Shown one piece after another: positions 22,319 through 32,341 of a DNA stretch of 64,000 bases. Source of the DNA: Leptobrachium leishanense (taxonomy: Eukaryota; Chordata; Amphibia; Anura; Megophryidae). The stretch is from the NCBI GenBank assembly GCA_009667805.1, contig CM019070.1:53156451-53220450 (forward strand), read 5' to 3'. Both the position numbers and the translations under genes were made by a program. Position 1 is the stretch's first letter; each line of letters starts with the position of its first letter. Under the pieces are notes generated by a model. That model was not told the DNA's origin. It saw nothing but the letters and a program-made list of their open reading frames with translations, and searched no databases.

Positions 22319-23809
22319 ATGGATCCAGACACTGCTGCCAAATGGTGTGAGGAGCAAAGTAGTCAGATAGAGTTATGCATAGTCATGGATGTTCCTGCAG
22401 ACACTTGGGCCGAAGATCAGATTCGCCAGGCCGTGGCCGCGCTGACACCAGATCATCGGGGGTTAATCCTGGACATTAAAGCGAACCCAGATACCTCTCA
22501 CACATATGTTCTTTTTGAGTGGAGAAAGGGTGTTCCAGTGTGTTTTCAGGGCGCGATCGTGAAGCTGACCGATGAGGTGGAAGTTCAACTGATTCAGCCA
22601 AGTGCGCCACGTGGTGATCCCGCGAGTGTTCCCGCGCCCAGTCCGCTGGCCATGATCGGGCCTGAATTTATAGTGGCTATTGGAGATTTGCTGGCTAAAT
22701 GTCAAAGAACGAGCCCTCCACACACTAATTTTGGTTATCGACGGTGGAGAAATTTTACAGGAAACGTACCAACTCCGGCGGGAGAAGAAACCTTTGAAGA
22801 ATGGGTAGAACAGGCGATGCAGGCTCTGGATGAGTGGGACGTCCCTGAAGCGCAGAAGAAGCAAAGGATTACTGAGAGCTTAAAGGGACCTGTGTCAGAG
22901 GCTGTCAGAAACCTAAAATTGAGTAAACAAGACTGCACTGCTTTAGATTACCTAAACGTATTACAGGAAGTCTTTGGGCGAACAGAAAAGGCCGCTGTGC
23001 TTATGTACCAGTATGAACATACCTACCAACGAAAAGGTGAGAAAATGACTGAATACATGAGGCGCCTAGATAAGATTCTGCACCAGATACTTCTTAAGAA
23101 AGGGGCCGAACCAGCCACGATAGATAAAATCCGAATGCAGCAGATACTGAGGGGCGCTCAACCTCTAGACCCGGTGATGCTACAGCTGAGAACCAGAGAA
23201 GGTAACCGAGAGTTGAAATACCTGGAACTGATTCGAGCTGTTAGAGAGGAAGAGGCTCTGCTAGAGGAAAAGTCCTTAAGGAGAGGAGAAAGAGCTTACG
23301 CACAACCAGTAAGGAATAACGAATATTTGCAACCTGAAGATGATTCGTCGGACACCTATGGATCTGAAGTTGACGGACAAGAGCATCTGCTAGTTCCTGT
23401 ATCCACAGAGAGAAATGCCAAAGAACCAATCTATCCTGCATATAGTGAGTTACACAAAACCGTTAAGACGGTACAAGAAGCTCAAGCTGAGCTGAAACAA
23501 GCACACACTGATCTGTGCCGAGTACTTCTGAAGGTGGCAGAGACACAGACTGATATGCAGAAGTTCCTTACTGATATGCGGACAACTGGAGTTGCTGTGG
23601 CGTCTGGCCAGGGTCCTTCAACCGAATCACCACAAGCAAGTGCGTCTCCATTCTCAAAGAAGAGATGTTTTAGTTGTGGGGAAATGGGTCATTTCCGAGC
23701 ACAATCCAATAGCCAAAAGTCTGAAGGAAATAGGGTAGAAGAGTTCTTAAAAGCCTTGGAAGGGCTGCTATCTACCTCGCTGGCGGGAAACGCCAGAGGG
23801 CCCAAGTGA
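22319..23809 (+). CDS. Gypsy gag with PNMA-like domains, 496 codons, intact
   Basis: The start is the ATG at 22319, 58 bases after the LTR (MDPDTAAKW). Residues ~18-90 look like the RRM-like N-terminal region of PNMA proteins (CIVMDVPADTW, YVLFEWRKGVPV). Residues ~140-310 match the PNMA/Arc-type capsid pattern: FTGNVPTPAGEETFEEWVEQ, RITESLKGPVSEAVRNL, LKYLELIRAVREEEALLEE. A coiled region follows, then a zinc knuckle CFSCGEMGHFRAQS in which the last Cys is Ser, so the fourth zinc ligand is missing. It would form the particle and bind RNA. The stop TGA is at 23807 and pol continues in the -1 frame, implying ribosomal frameshifting. Homology is by pattern, not by search. Confidence 0.88.
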   Translation: MDPDTAAKWCEEQSSQIELCIVMDVPADTWAEDQIRQAVAALTPDHRGLILDIKANPDTSHTYVLFEWRKGVPVCFQGAIVKLTDEVEVQLIQPSAPRGDPASVPAPSPLAMIGPEFIVAIGDLLAKCQRTSPPHTNFGYRRWRNFTGNVPTPAGEETFEEWVEQAMQALDEWDVPEAQKKQRITESLKGPVSEAVRNLKLSKQDCTALDYLNVLQEVFGRTEKAAVLMYQYEHTYQRKGEKMTEYMRRLDKILHQILLKKGAEPATIDKIRMQQILRGAQPLDPVMLQLRTREGNRELKYLELIRAVREEEALLEEKSLRRGERAYAQPVRNNEYLQPEDDSSDTYGSEVDGQEHLLVPVSTERNAKEPIYPAYSELHKTVKTVQEAQAELKQAHTDLCRVLLKVAETQTDMQKFLTDMRTTGVAVASGQGPSTESPQASASPFSKKRCFSCGEMGHFRAQSNSQKSEGNRVEEFLKALEGLLSTSLAGNARGPK

Positions 23810-25232
23810 AGGAGCAAACTAGGTGCCCAATGGTTGAAAACCGTTCCAAAAATCAAGCCAGAACTGAAAGGCCGAGAGGGCCCAGAGTTTTGCCAACTGC
23901 TGAGCCTACCAGGACTGAAAGAGTTACTCCCTTAGCATCCGGTTCTATGTCATGGGGAAGCAATGCACGTCCAAAACCTACACGGGCCAAGAAGAAGGCC
24001 AGGGTACAGCAAACGGGGTCTAAATTTCCTGCTGCTATGACAAAGTTTCCTGACCAGCTGATAGGTCCTTCTCCCATCGTTCCAATCCAAGTAGAGGGAG
24101 TCTACACCAAAGCTCTGTTGAACTCAGGGGCTCAAGTGACATTGATCTACCGAGACTTCTATGAGAAGCACTTGAAGCACATACCTTTACAGAAACTGAA
24201 GGACCTTGAGATCTGGGGTATCGGAACTGAGAAACTTCCCTATGACGGATATCTACAGGTGAAGTTAGAGATCGGATCCGATGTCATCGGACAGTCTGGG
24301 GGTTGTGATGTATTGGCCATTGTGTGTCCTGTGCCTTCAAGGGCCAACAGAAGTTCGATGATAGTGGGGACGAATACTGATCTGGTGCGACGTCTCCTGA
24401 CTCCTATAGTAATGGAAGAAGGTTCCACCAGGGGAGTACACCCAATGTTACGTGTCCAGTATATCAGCGAATGGTCGAAGAACAGAAGGCACCTACCGAA
24501 GTGGGGCGCCTGTGGAGATTGGGAGGAACAGAGAAGGTTCTGCAATCAGGGGAAGTGGCGAGTTTCCGGGCTTCAGTCAAGTTGAACGGATCACAACCGG
24601 GTCCCTATGTGGTACTGGAAACTGATTTCAATCATGGGAGTGAAGCCGGAGTAGAAGTAATCCCTGAAATAATCTCCACAAGAGCTTTGAAACGAACACG
24701 AGGAAGAGTCTCAGTTAGTGTATGTAATGTGTCTGATTCTCCAGTGATCCTGAAAGCACGAATGCCTATCGGGCAAGTAGCGTCCGCTACGCCTCTCTCT
24801 CCTACCGATTTAGGAGGGGGAGTGAACAAAGAGATCCCAGCTGAAAGGTTCTATCCTAAGGAGGCTCCCATCTCACCTGAATGGAAGAAAAGTCTTCAGT
24901 CCCAGATGCTAAAGTGGAGGGACTTGTTCTCAAAAGACGAGTTCGACGTGGGCCTAGCTAAGAGTACTGAGCATCGCATTCGACTACAGGAAGATAAGCC
25001 GTTTCGAGAAAGGTCAAGACGAGTTCCGCTGGGAGACTTGGATGATCTAAGAGAACAGCTGAATGAACTGCAAAGAACTAAGGTGATTCAAGAGTCCAGG
25101 AGCCCGTATGCATCTCCAATAGTGATGGTTCGGAAGAAGAATGGTTCCATTCGTCTATGTATAGACTATCGCACACTAAATCAGAGAACCATTCCGGATC
25201 AATATGCCACTCCTCGGATAGAAGACGCCTTA
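23806..25232 (+). pseudogene. Gypsy pol, protease and start of RT (broken)
   Basis: It overlaps the gag stop in the -1 frame, with no ATG needed. The protease core reads ALLNSGAQVTLIY, where the catalytic Asp expected in LLDSG is Asn (codon AAC). This alone should inactivate it. A frameshift near 24470 moves into the frame that holds the RT start: EHRIRLQEDKPFRERSRRVP, SPYASPIVMVRKKNGSIRLC, IDYRTLNQRTIPDQYATPRI. Coding stops where the family B MITE begins at 25233. Confidence 0.88.
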
Positions 25233-25645
25233 GGCTAGGGTCAGACGAAAGCAGTTTTAACGTGCGTTTAGACGCACGAAATCACGGCGTGCTAGCAGCA
25301 AATGACGTCCAATGCCGGGGAACACACGAAGTACGGCCGCCGAATTCGTCCGCGCAACGCAAGTGGCAAACGAACGCATTTTTTCTAGAACGTCAAACTC
25401 TAGTACGGACGTACAGAGTGCGCTGCGTCCGCTAGAGGCGTGTGTGCGTGATTGGGAGACGTCAGACGCTGCTAATGTCCGGCCAACATAAGTCCAGACA
25501 CAAAAAGTGTTTATTGTGATCCGTACAATCACGGACGAACAGGCGCATCGTATGACCGCTATCGCGTATTCCGTGAAAAAATGCGTCCATTCGTTCGACG
25601 CACTTTTTCACAGACAACGCGAAAATGCGTTAGCTGACCCTAGCC
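25233..25645. mobile_element. Family B MITE B2 inserted in the Gypsy RT
   Basis: Ends GGCTAGGGTCAGACG and CTGACCCTAGCC, preceded by TTA (25230-25232) and followed by TAC, a slightly damaged 3-bp duplication. Similar throughout to 445-873. RT homology resumes within 15 bases on the far side, which shows the insertion is clean. Confidence 0.9.
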
Positions 25646-26921
25646 TACGTATTGTCTGGAGCAAAATGGTTTAGTGTACTAGACCTGCGAAGTGGGTAAT
25701 CACCAGATACCAATGCATCCTGAAGACAAAGAAAAGACTGCGTTCATCTGCCCACTAGGGTTCTTTGAGTTCAACAGAATGCCTCAAGGCCTTACGGGAG
25801 CTCCAGCCACGTTCCAACTGTTAATGGAGAAGACAGCCGGGGACATGAACCTGATCGAAGTGTTAGTGTATCTGGATGACATTATTGTGTTCGGGAAGAC
25901 CTTGGAAGAACATGAACAACGGTTGGAGAAGGTCTTGAAGCGGCTCCATGAAGAGGGCTTGAAACTGTCTCTAGAGAAGTGTCAATTTTGTTTGCCTTCC
26001 GTTACGTATCTGGGACATGTTGTCTCAGCAGAAGGCGTTTCGACGGATCCTCGGAAGTTGGAAGCCGTAGCTTACTGGCCTAGACCCTGAAATGTTACCA
26101 AGCTCAGATCTTTCTTCTGGTTCTGCTCCTATTACCGGAGATTCGTAGGAGGATTTGCCAAGATAGCTCAACCACTGAGCAAGCTCCTACAGAAGGAAGA
26201 CGCAGAAGAAGGCCACAAGGCCTCTGATCGAAATTCATCGGCTCCAGGGCCAAGGAAGGCTCGAGAATCCATCCAAGAAGAATGGACTACTCAATGTGAA
26301 GGTGCTTTCCTGAAGCTGAAAGAGAGTCTAACTCGAGCTCCTGTCTTGGCTTACGCGGATCCTCATAAGCTGTACGAATTGCATGTGGATGCCAGCAGAC
26401 AAGGTCCAGGTCTATACCAGGAAAATGGACGATTGCTGAGGCCTGTAGCATATGCGAGCCAAAGTCTTACGCCTTCAGAGAAGAACTATCCTACCCACAA
26501 GTTGGAGTTCTTAGCCTTGAAATGGGCGGTAGTGGACAAACTGAAAGATTATCTGTACGGAGCCGAATTTGTAATAAAGACTGATAACAATCCTCTTACC
26601 TACGTCCTTACTACGGCGAAGCTGGATGCAACGGGACATCGGTGGTTGGCCGCTCTGTCAGGGTTTCGGTTCAGCCTGAAGTATCGCCCTGGGGTGAATA
26701 ATCGAGATGCAGATGCTTTGTCAAGAAGACCCTACACTACGGAATGGACTCAGTTAACTCCAGATGGGGTGCAAGCTTTATGTCAAGGAGCGGAGTGCCG
26801 GGTCAAGGGAGGGATTGAAGCAGAAGCCATAGGAGTTATGGCTGCGGCTGTTCCAGAGTTCTATTGCAATTCTACGCAGCTGAGGGATGACAGTTTGCCT
26901 ACTGTCTCAAACAGGACCTGA
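25646..26921 (+). pseudogene. Gypsy pol, RT catalytic part and RNase H (broken)
   Basis: RT resumes with SGAKWFSVLDLRSG. One extra base near 25698 then breaks the frame, and it continues HQIPMHPEDKEKTAF with the catalytic box VLVYLDDIIVFG intact. A TGA at 26088 interrupts WPRP...NVTKLRSFFWF in the same frame. RNase H follows with HVDASRQG, HKLEFLALKWA, KTDNNPLTYVL and NNRDADALSRRP, so its acidic residues remain, though a few residues after VDAS seem lost. The frame ends at 26921 by a one-base shift, beyond which ADKARDPLIALTV starts the integrase region. Confidence 0.9.
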
Positions 26922-27735
26922 GAGCCGATAAGGCTAGAGACCCCTTGATTGCACTAACAGTGAAGGCCCTAACCGCGAACCAACGGGAAATTCTACTGAC
27001 AAATTCCCCAGAAGGAGCCCGATTGGTATGTAAAGAGTGGGAACGGTTGAAGATGTTGGATGGGGTGGTCTACCGAAGGGGCCCCTCAAACAATGCTGAA
27101 GAGACCCAACAATTGTTCCTTCCCACCAGACACAGAGAGGGTGTGCTGCGGTCGTTACACGACGACCATGGACATTTGGGTGCCGAGAGAACGTTTAAGC
27201 TAGTGAGAGACAGATTTTATTGGCCCTGTATGAGATCTGAGGTTGAAAGTTACTGTCATTCGTGCTTGAGGTGTATCCAGAGGAAAACCCTACCAACCCG
27301 AACCTCTCCAATGAGCCACCTGCAAAGTCAAGGACCCATGGACTTGGTGTGCATTGATTTCCTGTGCTTAGAGCTGGATGCTAGTGGGCAGGGAAATATT
27401 CTAGTAGTGACTGATCATTTCACGCGTTATGACCAAGCTTTTTCTACGAAAGACCAACGTGCTCCTACGGTGGCGAAGGTTTTAATGGAGAAGTTTTTTG
27501 TTCACTATGGCCTGCCAAGGAGAATACACTCGGATCAGGGCAGAGACTTTGAGAGCAGGCTTGTTGGGCAATTGCTGGAACTACTAGGGATTCAGAAGAC
27601 CCGAACTACACCATATCACCCTCAAGGGGATGCTCAACCAGAAAGGTTCAATCGCACGCTGCTCAATGTGTTGGGGACATTGTCGAACAAAGAGAAGCAG
27701 AGCTGGAGTCGTCACATAGCTACGCTGGTGCATGC
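26922..27735 (+). pseudogene. Gypsy integrase, N-terminal and core part
   Basis: The zinc-binding HHCC region is LHDDHGHLGAERTFKLV and CHSCLRCIQRK. The core carries VCIDFLCLELD (first Asp), IHSDQGRDFESRL (second Asp) and YHPQGDAQPERFNRTL (Glu). The frame runs from about 26945 until RHIATLVHA, where the nested LTR element enters at 27736. The extra 20 residues after that point come from the inserted LTR. Confidence 0.9.
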
Positions 27736-28252
27736 TGTAATCCTTGTACCCGCCTTGGGTGTTATATCCTTAAGAAAGCACGGTCCTCTTGGGATTTCAT
27801 AAACAAGTCCTTTATTGAATTAACTGCTGTTTAGCAGACAGTGTCAGCATTCAAAAACAAAACAAACACATCCCTAAAAAACAAACTCTAGCTCCTTTGA
27901 GCGCTGACTCACTTAAAGGTCCCTTACTGTCAGGGCTTCTTTTCTAAACTAAACAAACATAGGTTTCACCAACCTTAGAACTGTTATGTTAGCAATCAAG
28001 CTTCAGCCAGGAACCAAAACACTTTGCTCCTCTCCACCACGGGCACCTCCCTCAGAGTGAAAAGCAGGCAGTGATTTCTTTTCACTGCTGCTAAATTACT
28101 TCCAGCTGAACAGTGTGTGGAGAGTAAAAGAACCTCTTGGGCTTCCATATATAGTACAAATGCTCCCCCTGGAGCTAAATATCATATCCCTCCCTATACA
28201 GTTTAGAGGGAATATACACCCCGCCACAGACCATACCGTGTACTTTATCACA
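27736..28252 (-). repeat. 3' LTR of the Gmr1-like element
   Basis: On + it begins TGTAATCCTTGTACCCGCC and ends CGTGTACTTTATCACA. A purine-rich tract complement (CCCTGCCCCCAGCTC, about 28256-28270) lies just inside, fitting the polypurine tract of a minus-strand element. Its first 67 bases extend the upstream integrase frame by chance. Confidence 0.92.
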
Positions 28253-29768
28253 TATCCCTGCCCCCAGCTCAGGCCCATCGGGGTGAGCGGCCTCGGACCA
28301 TAAACAGTGAACACGGGAGAGGCCATTTGCATTACCCTGGGCAGTACCAGCCCTGTGGGCCATAGTGAACTGGTATGGCTGGAGACTCAGGAACCATCTA
28401 GTCACCCTGGCATTTTTTTCTTTGTTCTGCCTCATCCACGTTAAGTGTGCGTGATCAGTAACCAGTGTAAACCGCCGCCCTAGCAGATAATACCTCAAGG
28501 ATTCTAAAGCCCATTTAATAGCCAGGCACTCCTTCTCCACCACGGAGTATCTCTGTTCATGGGGGTTTAGTTTGCAGCTCAGGTACATGACTGGATGTTC
28601 CTCTCCCCCATGTACCTGAGAAAGCACTGCACCCAGGCCTACATCAGACGCATCGGTCTGTACTACAAACGATTTGGTGAAATCTGGAGCCACCAACACA
28701 GGATCAGCACACAGAGCTTCTTTCAGGATCAGAAAGGCACACTCTGCTTCTGGGGACCATTTAACCATAACCGGGCTTTTACCTTTGGTGAGCTCAACCA
28801 GGGGGTTAGCAATAGTAGCAAAGTCAGGGATAAACCTGCGATAATATCCCGTTAAGCCCAGGAATGCCCTGACTTGTTTTTTGTTACCGGACGTGGCCAA
28901 CCAGAGATGGCTGCTAGCTTGCTCTGTTGTGGCTTAAGGAGCCCCCGCCCGATGGTGTACCCCAAATATTTAGCCTCTTCTAGGCCTAAAGAGCACTTAG
29001 CGGGGTTAGCTGTCAAACCAGCAGTCCGTATACTATCCAGTACTGCCTGAAGCTTCAACAGATATGTTTCCCAGTCCGCACTGTGAATTACCACATCATC
29101 CAGATAGGCAGCTGCATACTCTCTATGGGGTTGGAGTATCTTATCCATCATGCGCTGAAAGGTGGCTGGGGCACCATGCAGCCCGAATGGTAACACCCTA
29201 TACTGGTATAACCCTCAGGGGTAGAAAAAGCCGTCTTTTCCTTGGCTCTCATGGTCAGGGGCACCTGCCAATATCCTTTGGTCAAGTCCAATGTACTAAG
29301 ATATCGGGCTTTACCCAATCTTTCTATCAGTTCATCCACCCGAGGCATGGGGTAAGCATCAAACTTAGAAATGTCGTTCAACTTACGGAAATCGTTGCAG
29401 AACCATATTTCCCCATTTGGTTTAGGCACTAACACGATCGGGTTATTCCACTCGCTTTGTGACACTTCGATGACCCCTAACTTAAGCATCTTTTTTACCT
29501 CTGCACTGACTGCTTCCCGTCTAGCCTCGGGTATCCTGTAGGGCTTCAGATTGACTTTCTTTCCGGGTTCCGTAATGACATCATGCTTGATGATGTGAGT
29601 TTTCCCTGGTACTGGGGAAAACACCTCTCTTTTTTTGGATACAAAATCTTTAACTTCTTGTTTCTGATGGGAAGCAAGAGTTTCGGCGATATAGACCTCT
29701 GGATCATTCCCATGGCAACGTGCGTAGGTTTGCCTTTGGTCACCATGAGGACCTCCCTTTCTACCCAT
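28175..29768 (-). pseudogene. Gmr1-like RT and RNase H (frame-broken)
   Basis: Three overlapping minus frames cover it. 29768-29148 holds the RT start: PYRIPEARREAVSAEVKKML, NNPIVLVPKPNGEIWFCNDF, KARYLSTLDLTKGYWQVPL. 29196-28852 holds LPFGLHGAPATFQRMMDKIL and the catalytic AAYLDDVVIHS. 28900-28175 holds GYYRRFIPDFATIANPLVEL, then RNase H QTDASDVGLGAVLSQ, VEKECLAIKWALESLRYYLL and LVTDHAHLTWM. The last RNase H Asp (normally GNADGLSR) is Asn in GNANGLSR. There are at least two frameshifts. It lies downstream of integrase. Confidence 0.9.
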
Positions 29769-30460
29769 GGCTTCATTAGGTTTATATGGTAGATCTGTTC
29801 TGCCTTACGTCTACCCGGCTGTCTCACTTTATAGTTTACGTCACTGACCCTCTCAGTGATTTCGTATGGGCCTTGCCAGCTGGCTAGGAATTTTCTTTCA
29901 ACCGTGGGGATAAGGATCAGAACCCGATCTCCTGGTTTGAATACTCGCAGCCTTGCGTACCTGTTGTAACTGGCTTGTTGGGCTTTCTGAGCTTTTTCCA
30001 TATTTTCTTTAACTATGGGCATTACAGCCTCCATCCGTTCTTGCATCTGAACCACATGTTCTATTATACTTCGGTGGGGGGTATGCTCTTGTTCCCATGT
30101 TTCCTTGGCAACATCTAAAATGCCCCTGGGATGCCTGCCGTACAATAATTCAAACGGTGAAAACCCAGTGGAAGACTGTGGGACTTCCCTAATGGAAAAC
30201 ATAAGGTATGGTAATAGATGATCCCAGTTCTTCCCGTCTTTATCTACCACCTTACGCAACATAGCCTTTAGTGTTTTGTTAAACCTCTCCACCAGTACGT
30301 CTGTTTGAGGATGGTACACCGAAGTTTTTAGCTGAGTAATGTTAAGTACTTTACATAACTCACTCATAAGTTTGGACATGAATGGGGTACCCTGGTCTGT
30401 GAGGATCTCTTTTGGTATACCCATCCTGCTAAACATCATTATTAACTCCCTTGCTATATT
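29546..30460 (-). pseudogene. Gmr1-like integrase, N-terminus replaced
   Basis: From about [20 protein letters not shown] the minus frame carries LTDQGTPFMSKLM (second catalytic Asp), YHPQTDVLVERFNKTLKAML (Glu) and a C-terminal segment FKPGDRVLILIP, SWQGPYEITERVSDVNYKVR. The HHCC region and first Asp, present in the sister element at 48400-48775, are absent. Upstream is the EF-hand segment instead. The frame runs past the natural boundary into RT, where it overlaps the next frame. Confidence 0.9.
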
Positions 30461-30720
30461 CAACAGATTCTTCATCATCTGTGTATTCACCCAAGTATTC
30501 TGCAAGGCTAACAAACCGATCTCCGTCCTTATCATGTTCCTCTAAAGCGCCGTCAATTACAAACTCCAGCACGTGATCCGTTTCTTCTGGATGCTCAAAG
30601 TCAGTAAATTCCATCAGATTTTGCACAGGGGAGCCATCCCTGTCTGCATGATCAAATCTTTTCTTGTCCTTAAAATGAATAAGTCGAAAAGATTCCTCTT
30701 CATCATCTTGAAGCACCATA

Positions 30721-30961
30721 TTTTTTTTTTTTTTTTTTAAATTTTTATTTTGTAAATAAATCAGCTTACAGTTACATATCAAAGTGAGGGTCACTCAAAA
30801 CTGTCATCATAGGTACAGCATAAGGAAAATAATAAACGTCCCCAGATAGGGGGTCTCAGCTGAACATAGCGATCAAAGGGGGGAAGGGGGGAAAAATAAT
30901 AAACGTCCCCAAATAGGGGGTTCTCAGCGGAACATGGCGATCAAGGGGGGGGGGGAAGGGG
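30721..30961 (-). mobile_element. Poly(A)-tailed retroposon of unknown family
   Basis: GAAGCACCATA occurs directly before and after (30710-30720, 30962-30972), an 11-bp target duplication. The left end is a T-run (30721-30738), the tail of a minus-strand insertion. The body is dominated by two copies of a ~60-base unit with AATAATAAACGTCCCC, TAGGGGG and CGATCAA followed by G runs (about 30820-30955). No tRNA-like promoter was recognised. Confidence 0.85.
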
Positions 30962-31017
30962 GAAGCACCATATTTTCATCATAGTCAATGATTCGATCGT
31001 ACATCTGAATATTGTAT

Positions 31018-31658
31018 TAGGGATGTGCATTTCGGGTTTCGGAATTTCGGAATTTTCACGAAATTTCCCGATTCGTGTTTTCGGATGCGGACGATTTTCC
31101 GAAAATTTTTAGATCCGAAAATGGCAGATCCGAAAAGTTTTCCAAGCCGAAACGAAATATTTTCGGAATTTTCGAATGTACTTGAAATGTGTCAAATCGA
31201 AATTTATTGCTTTGAAACGAGAACAGACGTTCCGAAAAATGAAAACTTTCGAAAATACGAAAAGTCGATACAAAAACGAGCTAAGTGACACGAAAATACG
31301 AAAAATGGTCGATATTCCGAAACATTTACAATTACGAAAAACAAAAATTTCCTAAAATACGAAAAGTCGATACAAAAAACGAGCTAAGTGACACAAAAAT
31401 ACGAAAAATGGTCGATATTCCGAAACATATACAATTCCGAAAACCGAACATTTCCGAAAATACGAAAAGTCGATACAAAAACTGAGCTAAGTGACACGAA
31501 AATACGAAAAATGGTCGAAATTTCGAAAAAAAATGTACACGGAAAACGAGTCGAGCCGAACTGAATCGAAACAGAAATCGGTCGAAACGAGCCGAATCGA
31601 AAAGTTCAAAAATCCAAAGAATCGAATCGAACCGAAAAAAAATCGGTGCACAAGCCTA
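31018..31658. mobile_element. hAT-like MITE with ~103-bp internal repeats
   Basis: The ends TAGGGATGTGCA and, inverted, TAGGCTTGTGCA have a perfect 8-bp duplication TATTGTAT outside (31010-31017, 31659-31666). The interior consists of CGAAA/TTTCG words and about 2.5 copies of a ~103-bp unit starting TGACACGAAAATACGAAAAA (31286, 31389, 31492). Noncoding; 60-108 codon frames follow the repeats. It splits the EF-hand segment between YNI and QMY. Confidence 0.88.
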
Positions 31659-31686
31659 TATTGTATTCATCCCAGGAAACGATTCC

Positions 31687-32264
31687 ACTTCTCCCCTCCC
31701 GCTCCCCTCTGCGAGTCCCTTCACTGGCTCCCCATCCACTGCAGAATTAAGTTCAAAATCCTTATCCTTACCTACAAAACCCTCACTAACTCAGCTCCCA
31801 CTACCTGTCCTCACTAATCACCAAATACACCCAGCCCGCTCCCTAAGGTCAAACAGTGACCTGCGCCTAGCTTCTCCCTGCATCACCTCTTCCCATGATA
31901 GACTGCAGGATTTCTCACGCGTAGCCCCCACTCTCTGGAACGCTCTCCCTCGTACTGTCAGACTTTCCCCTAACTTCTCATCCTTCAAACGCTCCCTTAA
32001 AACATTCCTATTTAGGGAAGCCCACCACCCAACTCACTGACGCAACCATCAATCACTCTCACCTTACAGTCCTCTCCTCCTGTTTCCAACCCCAATCCTC
32101 CCAGATTGTGAGTTCCTACGGGAATAGGGCCCTCATCTCCTCCTGTACTGTTTGTCAAATGTTGTTCAATGTTTTGTAACCCTGTCTATACTGTGCTTAT
32201 TGTACAGCGCTGCGGAATATGCTGGCGCTTTATAAATAAAGAATAATAATAAAAATAATAATAA
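31687..32264 (+). mobile_element. L2 LINE 3' fragment with RT C-terminus
   Basis: In + frames it encodes SLHWLPIHCRIKFKILILTY, then RSLRSNSDLRLASPC, APTLWNALPRTVRLSPNFSS and FKRSLKTFLFREA, the C-terminus of L2-clade ORF2. A 3' UTR nearly identical to 14380-14560 follows, ending GGCGCTTTATAAATAAAG and (AAT)n. 5' truncated. It interrupts the EF-hand loop between DKD and GIVSWDE, with about six bases of the target apparently lost. Confidence 0.88.
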
Positions 32265-32341
32265 TCTTTGTCAAATTCAGCAAATTGTTCTTTTGTATCC
32301 TCTAAACTATAATGTCTGAAGGACTTCTGGATCCTTTGGGT

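Larger units (their letters stand above)
30455..32341 (-). pseudogene. Captured reticulocalbin-2-like cDNA segment in a retrotransposon
   Basis: Read on the minus strand, four collinear pieces encode an EF-hand protein without introns. They are: 32341-32265, IQKSFRHYSLEDTKEQFAEF and DKD; 31686-31659, GIVSWDEYNI; 31009-30973, QMYDRIIDYDEN; and 30720 to ~30455, [20 protein letters not shown] through [40 protein letters not shown]. Breaks between pieces are exactly three transposon insertions. Spacing and motifs fit reticulocalbin-2 (RCN2, CREC family, an ER-lumen calcium binder), about 135 codons from its middle. There is no start, no stop, no UTR and no poly(A). It occupies the place of protease and the integrase start, out of frame with gag and with integrase. 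RCN2 is named from remembered family pattern, with no search run. Confidence 0.85.

Noticed and set aside
30429..30794. A host reticulocalbin gene exon
   Set aside because: The coding pieces sit between gag and integrase of an LTR element without introns or splice sites, so a captured cDNA fits better than a resident exon.
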